Assembly (NCBI RefSeq): GCF_000023065.1
Contig: NC_012691.1
Coordinates: forward strand, 1,284,501 to 1,348,500
Reading direction: 5' to 3'
Source: Tolumonas auensis DSM 9187
GTDB taxonomy: Bacteria; Pseudomonadota; Gammaproteobacteria; Enterobacterales; Aeromonadaceae
DNA: 64,000 nt
Shown here: piece after piece, positions 9,394 through 17,371 of the stretch
How positions within the stretch are numbered: the stretch's first letter is position 1
Layout of the letters: each line of letters opens with the position of its first letter
The notes under the pieces: generated by a model
Seen by the model: only the letters and a program-made list of their open reading frames with translations
The model's database searches: none
Told to the model about the DNA's origin: nothing
Made by a program: the position numbers and the translations under genes

Positions 9394-12300
9394 ATGAACC
9401 AAATGAATTTGCGCAAGAACTCAGATGTTCCGGTTATTAATACTGAGCCAGTAAAAAGGCTAACATCTCACCCGGCTTATAATTTATGGGGGTTATTGCC
9501 GATCAAGATTAGCCAGCTAATTCTGGCGCCGGGACAGCTGTTGTTTGGGAATGAGAAAAAAAAAGTTGTTATCCCGCTTGGTGAAATCCTCAGTTTACAA
9601 TTAGCTCAAGGCTGGTTTTTTGCTTCGTTAGAAATCAAAACTGAAAATAAACGTTATCAAATCAAGGGGTTGCCGGGGAAGTCGTTAAGTGCTTTTATTA
9701 TTGAAATACAGCGCATGGCGCTGGAGATACTTCAGCACAGTGACGAATGGCGTAGCCTTATGCAATCAGTTAAACGCTATAAAAGCGGGATGCACTACTT
9801 TTCTTCCCATGAGTGGCAAGCCTTGGGCTCCTTGTTACCGCTAAAACATCGGCTAAGAGAACTGGCGATCGATGAGACATTTATTGTCTTGGAAGGGAAT
9901 AATCCAATTGCTCAATTAGCACTTTCCATATCAACCTGTGAAGTATCTGAATTTGCCCGCAAAGATTACAATCAGCAGGTGGTGCCCAAGCTATTGGGAA
10001 AATATGGTTCCTTTTTCGATACGATTGAATCTCAACCACTGAGCCAACCCCAACGACAAGCCTGCGTGACAGAAGAGGATCACACGTTGGTGGTTGCAGG
10101 AGCTGGCACTGGTAAGACTTCGACCATTATAGGCAAAGCCGGTTATTTGCTGCATTCTGGTTTGGCAGAACCGGATAATATATTGTTGCTTGCTTTTGGT
10201 AACAAAGCTGCTGGAGAGATGACTGAGCGAATTGCATTGCGTTTACCCGAGGCGCATGCCCGCATCAGAGCAACCACTTTTCATGCTTTTGGTAACCAGA
10301 TTATGGCTGAAATACAGGGTAAAAAACCGACTTTGACGCGCTTTGCTGAACAGAAAGAGGAGTTACGCAAATTCATTGAAACGGTGATGGAACAGCAAAT
10401 TATAGGAAACACAGATTATAAAACACAACTGATCAAGTACTTCGTTTGTTACAGCACACCCGGTCGCTGTGAGTATGATTTCGAGAACATAGAGGCATAC
10501 TACGAATTCCTCGAAAGCTGCCGTCTAATCACTCTTAAAGGTGAATTCGTCAAAAGTGTGGGCGAGTTGCGCGTAGCTAATTACCTGCATTTGTATTCGG
10601 TACCTTACGAATATGAAGTCTCTTATGCCTTCAATACCGCTACAGTTGAGCGCCGACGATATAAACCAGACTTTTATCTACCAAATAGTCGGTTATATAT
10701 TGAATATCTGGGACTTGACCGGAAGATGCGTACTGCTCCATTCGTCAATCAGACTGCTTATATAGAAGAATTGACTTGGAAGCGACATATTCATCAGCAA
10801 TGTGGTACTCGTCTCGCTGAGCTTTACAGTTATCAATTGACTGAAGGGACATTAGAACAGGATTTACTGAGCATATTGGATGCTGCTAACGAACCGCTAC
10901 AATTACGAGATATGGATATCTTACTGACTGAATTGAGAGAATCCTCTTTGTCACCATGGCAGGGCTTCATTGATTTGCTGCTACGATTTCTGGGGTTGTT
11001 TAAGGAAGGGCAGTTTACTTTTGATAATATCAATGAAAAATTCGGACGAGTCGATGTTGGACGTACACAAGCTTTTTTAACGTTGTTTAAACCAATATTT
11101 GATGCCTATGAGCAGCACCTGAAAGAACAGAGTGAAATGGATTTCAGCGATATGATCGCTAAAGCCACTCAAGCACTTCAGGATGGAAGATTCCAGCACC
11201 ATTATAACTATGTATTGGTGGATGAGTTTCAGGATTTATCTGGAGGCCGGGGAAGATTGCTACAGGCCCTGCTTGAGAGCCGTCCTAATATGCGGTTATT
11301 TGCTGTGGGGGATGACTGGCAATCAATTTATCGTTTTAACGGTTCGGACCTTCGTTTTTTTACTCGCTTCGACCATAGATTCAAACCAGCTAAAATGCTG
11401 CCATTGGACAAAAGTTACCGCTTCAACAATCGTATTCATGAACTCAGTTCCATGTTTGTCACACGTAATCCGGAACAGCTGAAGAAGCAGATTGCTACCC
11501 ATGTTCAGGTGGAATACCCCGCTGTGAGGTTGCTGGATATTCAAGAAATGAGAGAATCCATTCCGCCATCATTATCGAGAAGAGAACAAAAAGCCGAAGC
11601 TTATGCACTTCAGGTTAGGCGTGCTTTGAAATTGTGTAGTACTCGAGAGCAACGTCTGAATAAGAAGTCTAAAGCGTCTGTGATGTTGATTGGTCGCTAC
11701 CGTGAGGAAAATATGTCCATCATGTCTGGGATAGATCTCAATATGTTGGGCAGAATGTTCCCAAAACTAGATATAAACTACCGGACTGCCCACGCCAGCA
11801 AAGGGCTGGAGGCAGACTATGTGATTATTCTAGGCTTAGAAAAAGATGGTTTTCCTTCTACACGCGAAAACGATGAATTGATCGATCTGTTGCTTCCAGA
11901 GCCAGAAACTTATGTATTTGCCGAGGAGCGACGACTTCTCTATGTGGCCATTACTCGTGCACGCCATTATGTATTTATGGTTTTTGACAGCCAGAATGCT
12001 TCGGAATTTGCTTTTGAGATTTCCAAAATGAGCAGTAAGTTCATTACCATGAGTGATAAAGCAGAAATAGGGCTATGGAATTGCCCAAGCTGTGAAAGTG
12101 GCTGGCTGTTGGCAAAAAATAGCCACTATGGCAGGAAGTTTTATATCTGTTCTCTTTCCCCTGCTTGTAACCATACGACCAACTCTTGCAAACAATGTGG
12201 TTCACCTTTATTGAATCATCCAGAGGTGTTGCGTATCTGTGCCAATGATGCGTGTCAAGATATCGAAGTCGGTTGTCACCGTTGCGGAATAGGTACAATG

Positions 12301-12444
12301 GTGTTACGAAAGAACAAAAACGGAGGAACTTTTTATGGTTGCAATCGTTACAGGCAGGAAGCTGCAGACTGTTGTTATGAAAGTATCACCAATGAAGAAT
12401 ATGAACGTAGATTGTTGTTAGCAACGAAGGTTACTGAGGCATGA
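9394..12444 (+). CDS. HelD/UvrD-type helicase with embedded PDDEXK-like segment and C-terminal zinc ribbons
   Basis: This is a 1016-residue SF1 helicase. Residues 1-110 resemble the HelD N-terminal domain. Walker A GAGTGKTS lies near residue 237, Walker B YVLVDEFQDLSGG near 604, TAHASKGLEADYV near 797 and EERRLLYVAITRARH near 844. Between the helicase 1A and 2A blocks (about residues 385-480) is GELRVANYL, then YKPDFYLP...YIEYLG and a WKR segment, which fits an E...D...ExK-type nuclease insert. The C-terminus (from about 894) has several CxxC pairs resembling topoisomerase zinc ribbons. E. coli HelD is only 684 residues, so the insert and tail explain the extra length. The start is weakly supported (no clear Shine-Dalgarno). 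It probably acts in DNA repair or in defence; the neighbouring R-M genes favour defence. Confidence 0.85.
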   Translation: MNQMNLRKNSDVPVINTEPVKRLTSHPAYNLWGLLPIKISQLILAPGQLLFGNEKKKVVIPLGEILSLQLAQGWFFASLEIKTENKRYQIKGLPGKSLSAFIIEIQRMALEILQHSDEWRSLMQSVKRYKSGMHYFSSHEWQALGSLLPLKHRLRELAIDETFIVLEGNNPIAQLALSISTCEVSEFARKDYNQQVVPKLLGKYGSFFDTIESQPLSQPQRQACVTEEDHTLVVAGAGTGKTSTIIGKAGYLLHSGLAEPDNILLLAFGNKAAGEMTERIALRLPEAHARIRATTFHAFGNQIMAEIQGKKPTLTRFAEQKEELRKFIETVMEQQIIGNTDYKTQLIKYFVCYSTPGRCEYDFENIEAYYEFLESCRLITLKGEFVKSVGELRVANYLHLYSVPYEYEVSYAFNTATVERRRYKPDFYLPNSRLYIEYLGLDRKMRTAPFVNQTAYIEELTWKRHIHQQCGTRLAELYSYQLTEGTLEQDLLSILDAANEPLQLRDMDILLTELRESSLSPWQGFIDLLLRFLGLFKEGQFTFDNINEKFGRVDVGRTQAFLTLFKPIFDAYEQHLKEQSEMDFSDMIAKATQALQDGRFQHHYNYVLVDEFQDLSGGRGRLLQALLESRPNMRLFAVGDDWQSIYRFNGSDLRFFTRFDHRFKPAKMLPLDKSYRFNNRIHELSSMFVTRNPEQLKKQIATHVQVEYPAVRLLDIQEMRESIPPSLSRREQKAEAYALQVRRALKLCSTREQRLNKKSKASVMLIGRYREENMSIMSGIDLNMLGRMFPKLDINYRTAHASKGLEADYVIILGLEKDGFPSTRENDELIDLLLPEPETYVFAEERRLLYVAITRARHYVFMVFDSQNASEFAFEISKMSSKFITMSDKAEIGLWNCPSCESGWLLAKNSHYGRKFYICSLSPACNHTTNSCKQCGSPLLNHPEVLRICANDACQDIEVGCHRCGIGTMVLRKNKNGGTFYGCNRYRQEAADCCYESITNEEYERRLLLATKVTEA

Positions 12445-12875
12445 GAATAAAGAATTAGATTTCTTGCAATTATCCAGAATATGTAAAGTTATAGGTGTGA
12501 GTGATCTTCACTTTATCTCTGTTTGAGTATCAAATTTTGTCTACTTCTAAATGCCGGGTGCTGATGGATATTACAAAGAATCCGCATATTAACTAATATG
12601 TAAACCCGGTAACTATGTGGCTATTAAACAATAGAAGAACAAGCCATCTGTAAACGTTTCAGGCCTGCTGGTTCAGATTTTCGCATGGATGTGTAAACTA
12701 CTTGCTATTGTAGCTCTCAAAATTGGTGAGTTATCAGTTTGATGATGTGGCTGTTAAATAATTAATCAAACAACGTCTAAAATGACTCACGAAATTCAAT
12801 GTGGTAACTTGTTGTTAATTAAAGAAATTATACTTTAATAGTTGCGGCCTCAGTGTTGATACCTTATAGATCATC
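12445..12875. other. Gene-free AT-rich gap with an imperfect repeat
   Basis: No convincing gene or RNA is seen. Two similar segments, around 12612-12632 and 12742-12762, share the core GTGGCT(A/G)TTAAA(C/T)AAT and may be remnants of an older mobile element or a duplicated regulatory site. Confidence 0.4.
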
Positions 12876-13994
12876 TCATATGTTTTTAATTATGATGCTA
12901 GCACCATAGAGTCCTACTTCTGCTTTACCTATTGAATGTATGTTTGCAGTGAGGTTTTCAATCTTTATAGAGCGTAATTTTGATGCTATATCTCTTGGGA
13001 TAAAGCCAATGCAGCCATCTCTAGTAATAACTTTGATTGCATTGTTATCGTGTGGGTTGTTTGAGTCTCTAATCAGAGATACATGTGAACTGGTTTTTGT
13101 GTGCTGTAGTATTTGTTGTCTAGATGTTCCATCGTCATTTTGGTAGCTTACGCCGTTTATTTTAATTGGTGTTCCAATTAGCTCCTTTGGCAATAAACCC
13201 ATTATTTCAGTGGAGTCTAATGAAGCAAATGTTTTATTTGTTTCTATTTTTTCTTGCTGTATACGGAATGGTGAAGTAATCCCGTAATTAAAGTAATTTG
13301 ATAATGCCGGTTTTTTGGTTGAATCAATTAGCGCTTTTAGTGTTTTATTTTCTTCATTAATCTTGTCAAGTTTTTTGTGTAAGCGTTCTTTTTCTTTGTT
13401 TTGCTCTTCTGTGTATTTTTTTAGTTCAAATTCGGCGCTATTTTTATCTTTTTTTAGTTGTACTGAGTTTCTCGTTAGATTGTCTATTAATGTCTGTTGC
13501 TGATCTAATTTGTGATGAAGGTTAATATAATCAGTAGAATAGTCAAAGTTGTTTTTTTGTTCTAGACATTCAAATTTATCTGAAAAGAAAAGGCTATAGT
13601 CTAGCTGTTTTTGCTCTAATTCATTCAATTTATCCATGAGTTTTGTGTTTTTTTTACTTAATGCTTCTTTCTCTGATGCTACAATATTAAATGCGCTTAT
13701 ATATTCATTTCTAATCTTTTTTTGTTTGTCGATATCTTGATTGGCTGATTGATTTAAAGCGTCTAATCCTTTTTTTAGAGTTTCATTTGAACGATTACTT
13801 ATGCTTAGTTTTATTGTTAATTCGGAAATCTTATTGCTACTTTTAGCGATCGCGGATTCGAGCTCAATTAGTTTTGATTTTAGGATTGTATTTTCTGACT
13901 CTAATTCGACTAAATTAGATTTTAGATCTATGTTTTTAGATTCTAAAGTGGTTATTTTTTCCTCATATTTTTTTGACTTAAATAGCAGGAACAT
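12876..13994 (-). CDS. Coiled-coil protein with C-terminal HIRAN domain
   Basis: The first ~220 of 372 residues are a long coiled coil rich in Leu, Glu, Lys and Asn heptads (LESENTILKSKLIELES and similar). The C-terminal ~120 residues look like a HIRAN domain. A region with LIRDSNNPHDNNAIKV is followed by GCIGFIPRDIASKL, matching the family's pattern of (DxxNPHDxNAI...GYxPR). HIRAN domains bind DNA 3' ends or single strands in HLTF/Rad5 and occur as stand-alone bacterial modules beside nucleases and helicases. AGAGG lies 5 bases before the ATG. The gene is strongly AT-rich compared with the kdp and aap genes, suggesting transfer. It stands alone on this strand between the helicase and an insertion-sequence scar. 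Confidence 0.8.
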   Translation of the reverse strand: MFLLFKSKKYEEKITTLESKNIDLKSNLVELESENTILKSKLIELESAIAKSSNKISELTIKLSISNRSNETLKKGLDALNQSANQDIDKQKKIRNEYISAFNIVASEKEALSKKNTKLMDKLNELEQKQLDYSLFFSDKFECLEQKNNFDYSTDYINLHHKLDQQQTLIDNLTRNSVQLKKDKNSAEFELKKYTEEQNKEKERLHKKLDKINEENKTLKALIDSTKKPALSNYFNYGITSPFRIQQEKIETNKTFASLDSTEIMGLLPKELIGTPIKINGVSYQNDDGTSRQQILQHTKTSSHVSLIRDSNNPHDNNAIKVITRDGCIGFIPRDIASKLRSIKIENLTANIHSIGKAEVGLYGASIIIKNI

Positions 13995-14052
13995 ACATAC
14001 CTCTATGTGTTTTTATCTTTTGCTATTGTGCTTTTATTTATATATTGGCTAA

Positions 14053-14184
14053 CAGCATTTAAATGCTGGGTAGCATCCGGTTTATCCAATACAGCCATAC
14101 CAATCACCTGACGCGCATATAAATTCATAACGACAGACAGATAAATCCAGCATTATGTGATGTCACCATTCCAAACCTAGTTGT
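14053..14184 (-). pseudogene. Remnant of an IS3-type transposase (OrfB integrase core)
   Basis: On the minus strand, translation gives VWNGDIT, then after a small deletion and stop WIYLSVVMNLYARQVIGMAV. These match the DDE (rve) core of IS3-family OrfB, usually xVWxGDITYI...GWLYLAVVxDLYSR. The first catalytic Asp (GDIT) is present. The segment between the two blocks is missing and neither end of the protein is found, so this is a fossil. It shows that a mobile element once sat between the HIRAN and Fic genes. Confidence 0.75.
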
Positions 14185-14267
14185 ATCATTGTCATCTGCA
14201 TCTGTCATATGACCGGTAGACGACATATGACTCATATCTCATAATTGTTGGTCAGGGAGTAACGTAA

Positions 14268-15251
14268 TTGTCTTATCAGCCACCGTTTCAGCTTACGCAT
14301 ACCATGACCCGCAAGGTTGCCAATATTGGTGAATTAATCGGTATATGGAAAGCTGTGAATCAGCATCAGTTGGTGGTTGAGTTACAGCGAAGTAATCGAA
14401 TCAAAACCATTCATGCTTCGTTGGCTGTCGAACAAAACGCATTAACTCTGGAACAGGTCACTGCTGTTATTGAAGGTAAAACGGTGCTGGGGTTGCCAAA
14501 GGAGATTCAGGAAGTCCGAAATGCTTTCCGGGCATATGAAACTCTGGATCAGTGGAGCCCATATAAACTGGACGATATGCTGGCGGCGCATGCCGTACTT
14601 ATGTTCGGACTGGTTGATGATGCTGGTCATTGGCGCAGCACGGGGGCGGGGATCTATCGCGGGGATAGGTTAGTGCATATGGCACCACCACAAAGTCAGG
14701 TGCCTCGTCTTATGGCTGATTTATTTGATTGGCTCAAAAACAGTGATGCTCATCCGTTGATTGCTTCCGCAGCATTCCATTATGAATTCGAATTTATTCA
14801 TCCATTTAGTGATGGTAATGGGCGGATAGGGCGTTTATGGCAAACGCTGCTCCTGAGTCATTGGCAACCGATGCTGGCATACCTTCCTGTTGAAACAGTT
14901 ATCAAGCACAGACAGCAGGATTACTACCAACTACTGACTGAATCTGATCAGAAAAGTGACTGCTCAGCGTTTATTGAATTTCTCCTACAGGCAATAGAAG
15001 ACAGTTTACTGGAAGCAATCAGCATACAACCAGATGTCGTGTTGGAAAAAACGCGGGTAGAAACGCAGGTAAAAACACCAGAACAGATCCTGTTGTTGTT
15101 ACAGCAAAACCCTCACATGACACTTTCAGAGATGGCAGTCGTTATTGGCAAATCAGTCAGTACCGTTGAGCGAGCGGTAGCTAAACTGAAAAAACAAAAC
15201 AGGCTGGCTTATCATGGGCCGAAAAAAGGCGGATATTGGATGTGCCAATAG
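14268..15251 (+). CDS. Fic-domain protein (AMPylase/nucleotidyl transferase type)
   Basis: The Fic core motif HPFSDGNGRIGR is complete near residue 180, with catalytic His, Pro and the Asn-Gly-Arg anchor. Such enzymes usually move AMP from ATP to a Ser, Thr or Tyr of a target protein. The N-terminal helix carries SLAVEQNALT near residue 52, resembling the autoinhibitory (S/T)xxxE(G/N) helix but with Gln after the Glu. A winged-helix-like segment (MTLSEMAVVIGKSVSTVERAVAKL) closes the protein, suggesting DNA binding or self-regulation. The preferred start is TTG 14268, with GGGAG about 10 bases upstream; the first internal ATG would drop 12 residues. It has no partner antitoxin gene next to it, as expected when the inhibitory helix is built in. 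Confidence 0.9.
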   Translation: MSYQPPFQLTHTMTRKVANIGELIGIWKAVNQHQLVVELQRSNRIKTIHASLAVEQNALTLEQVTAVIEGKTVLGLPKEIQEVRNAFRAYETLDQWSPYKLDDMLAAHAVLMFGLVDDAGHWRSTGAGIYRGDRLVHMAPPQSQVPRLMADLFDWLKNSDAHPLIASAAFHYEFEFIHPFSDGNGRIGRLWQTLLLSHWQPMLAYLPVETVIKHRQQDYYQLLTESDQKSDCSAFIEFLLQAIEDSLLEAISIQPDVVLEKTRVETQVKTPEQILLLLQQNPHMTLSEMAVVIGKSVSTVERAVAKLKKQNRLAYHGPKKGGYWMCQ

Positions 15252-15354
15252 CATTATCCAAGACCTTGCACTTTGTTTTGTAAATCTCATGGAGCAGGAA
15301 TAAATTAGCGAACAGTATACGGTGGACTGAAAGATATTTATTTGGTTTGTGTAT

Positions 15355-15567
15355 CTATCTTGACTGCTTTCCTGCAGGTTTTCGCTTCACATAATTTAGC
15401 TCGAGCTTTTCTGCTAATCGTCGAGCCTTTGCTTCTCGGTGGAGTACGTATAGATGCGTTTTCCAGTGTTGTAAGCGGGCATTGATGACCTCTGGATTAG
15501 TTATCAATGCGTGTCCGAAAAAGTGGGTGAAGTCCATACGCCATCCTTTGAATGCAGCATGGTGCAC
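15355..15567 (-). CDS. Possible small protein or gene fragment, unknown
   Basis: A 70-codon frame starting at GTG encodes a basic, helical C-terminus (KARRLAEKLELNYVKRKPAGKQSR). I do not recognise it, no clear ribosome-binding site supports the start, and it may be a broken gene piece. The rest of 15252-15645 holds nothing else that I can identify. Confidence 0.2.
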   Translation of the reverse strand: MHHAAFKGWRMDFTHFFGHALITNPEVINARLQHWKTHLYVLHREAKARRLAEKLELNYVKRKPAGKQSR

Positions 15568-15645
15568 AAATATCTATCCGAACGTTGTGATAGTGGGATA
15601 TCGTCCGCACAACCGCCGCGGAATGACAGAAGATGGAATTTCTTG

Positions 15646-16866
15646 TCAGGCTATAACCACTTGGTTTTTGCCTTCTTCTTTTGCGTGATATAGCGCTTTA
15701 TCTGCCTCGGATAACAACGATTCTTCATTTTTTATTGATGTGACGTTATCTGTAGTGGATATGCCCATACTCACTGTTACAGAAAACGCCTCATCCCCAG
15801 AACCAAGTTTAAGTCTTGATATGGCATGACGAATACGCTCCGCTACAATCATCGCTCCGGTCGCATCGGTATCATCTAAAACGATCAGAAACTCTTTTCC
15901 ACCGTAACGACCGACGTTGTCATATTTCCGGAGATGATGGACCATTGTTTTAGCAACCTGCTGCAGTACAGCGTCGCTCACAATATGACCGTATATATCA
16001 CTAATGGCCTTGAAGTTATCTACATCGACCATGATCACGGACACAGGCTTTTTCTTACGAACACCTGCATGTAGATTTTTCCCCAGGAACTCCATGATAG
16101 TTCCGCGGTGATAAACACCGGTCAACGAGTCACGACAGGCCTGCTCCCTGAGTAAGGCCGTTGCGTCGGCCAGCCTATGGTTGAGCTCGTATACTTGCTG
16201 ATAAAGGCGGGCTCTCTCAATAAGAAGCGACACTTGCTGAGCGATATAAACAAATATTTTCTGATGTATATCACGATAGGTGTTCTTTTCCAGGCTGGAG
16301 AAGAAAATAAATCCAATGGTTTTTTCGTTAGCAACCAGAGGGCAGGTCAGGCTTGATTGCGCCCCCTCAGCGACCATCAACCTAGTTGAATTTGATTTGG
16401 GATGATCAGCCAGATATTCCTCTAAATCATTAAGGATCCTGGGTTGTTGTGTCTGCAGAATGAGTTCCAAACTACTGCCAGCCAGTGGAGCGGAGAACCC
16501 TCGGGTGAGTTTGATTCTTTCTTGATAATTAGTTTTTACCCAATGAGTTATGACTTCTTTGCCATCATCGGATATCAGCGCACATCCGATCCGGTCATAA
16601 GGTATCACTTCCTGAAAGGCATGATAGATCTGGTCAATAATGTCAGAGAGGAGACTGCCCTTGCTGATCTCAGTGGATATTTCATGAAGCTTATTAATTT
16701 CTCGAAACCGTTGATCAATCCACGCGCTAAGCTCTATCAGGTCATTTTCGAAATCACGTAAATGGCTATCAATGGTGGTGTCAGGGAAGGAGATAAAAAA
16801 ATCACCGTCTTTCATCTTCCTGATTGCGTTTTTGTATAAGGTTAAGCGATCGTCTGGTGGCATCAT
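15646..16866 (-). CDS. GAF-GGDEF protein with degenerate GGKEF signature
   Basis: Residues ~60-225 form a GAF-type sensor. Residues ~240-406 are a GGDEF domain beginning DSLTGVYHR. The active-site loop reads GGKEF (residues 322-326) in place of GG(D/E)EF, and the guanine-contacting Asn of the usual IND-x-x-GH motif is Ser (AISDIYGH). The inhibitory I-site RxxD is intact as RKYD at 313-316, exactly five residues before the loop. Active diguanylate cyclases use the third residue of the loop in catalysis, so this one is probably weak or inactive and might instead bind c-di-GMP. AAGGA six bases upstream supports the ATG at 16866. It is monocistronic. The 5' neighbour on the other side is kdp, with a 414-base gap between them. 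Confidence 0.88.
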   Translation of the reverse strand: MMPPDDRLTLYKNAIRKMKDGDFFISFPDTTIDSHLRDFENDLIELSAWIDQRFREINKLHEISTEISKGSLLSDIIDQIYHAFQEVIPYDRIGCALISDDGKEVITHWVKTNYQERIKLTRGFSAPLAGSSLELILQTQQPRILNDLEEYLADHPKSNSTRLMVAEGAQSSLTCPLVANEKTIGFIFFSSLEKNTYRDIHQKIFVYIAQQVSLLIERARLYQQVYELNHRLADATALLREQACRDSLTGVYHRGTIMEFLGKNLHAGVRKKKPVSVIMVDVDNFKAISDIYGHIVSDAVLQQVAKTMVHHLRKYDNVGRYGGKEFLIVLDDTDATGAMIVAERIRHAISRLKLGSGDEAFSVTVSMGISTTDNVTSIKNEESLLSEADKALYHAKEEGKNQVVIA

Positions 16867-17129
16867 CTAAAATCCTTTTCATGGCGTTTAGAGTGTAACT
16901 CATTGGATTTTTTATGAAAAAATATACCGCATGACGCATTCTATGATGATCGGTGGTAGTAAGACTTGAATGCATCTTAAAGATATAAGGTAGGTGATGG
17001 CATGGATAGAGGCAACGAATTTCTCAATTAAGAATGATCAAAGTCAATAATTAACTTCATATCTCCTCTTGGCAAGATAAGTACATATACGCATACACAC
17101 ACAGCAAGGGTTGAAGGAAAAATGAAGAA
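16867..17129. other. Gap upstream of kdp, nothing identified
   Basis: This AT-rich intergenic DNA separates the divergently transcribed GGDEF gene and kdp operon. It should hold the promoter of the GGDEF gene, but no motif was recognised with confidence. Confidence 0.4.
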
Positions 17130-17152
17130 ATTTTTATACTTTCTTTATATCT
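17130..17152 (+). promoter_or_regulatory. Putative KdpE-binding box upstream of kdpF
   Basis: ATTTTTATACTTTCTTTATA closely resembles the T-rich KdpE operator that I recall from the E. coli kdpFABC promoter (TTTTTATACTTTTTTTACA). It lies about 130 bases before kdpF, a sensible distance for an activator site. With kdpDE downstream in the same cluster, control by low K+ or osmotic stress through KdpD-KdpE is expected. Confidence 0.65.
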
Positions 17153-17280
17153 AACCTCTGTATTTTTATCCAGAATTTACACCTGGTTATCTATCCTTAC
17201 AGTGACACAACTAATAGCCATGGCGTAAACATCTTACTTTTTAGATGTTATGTCGTTTCTTGTCTGTAAGGAGATTTCTC

Positions 17281-17370
17281 ATGGCCTTTGTATTATGGCT
17301 GGCCGGCTTCATGGCTGCGGCTGTATTTGTCTATCTGGTTTATGCATTGATCCGGGCTGAGGAGTTCTGA
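17281..17370 (+). CDS. kdpF: KdpF, small stabilising subunit of the K+-ATPase
   Basis: This is a 29-residue, single-helix membrane peptide ([18 protein letters not shown], then [11 protein letters not shown]). AAGGAGA lies nine bases before its ATG and it sits one base ahead of kdpA. E. coli KdpF is also 29 residues and stabilises the KdpABC complex. It is too short for most gene finders. Confidence 0.9.
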   Translation: MAFVLWLAGFMAAAVFVYLVYALIRAEEF

Positions 17371-17371
17371 C

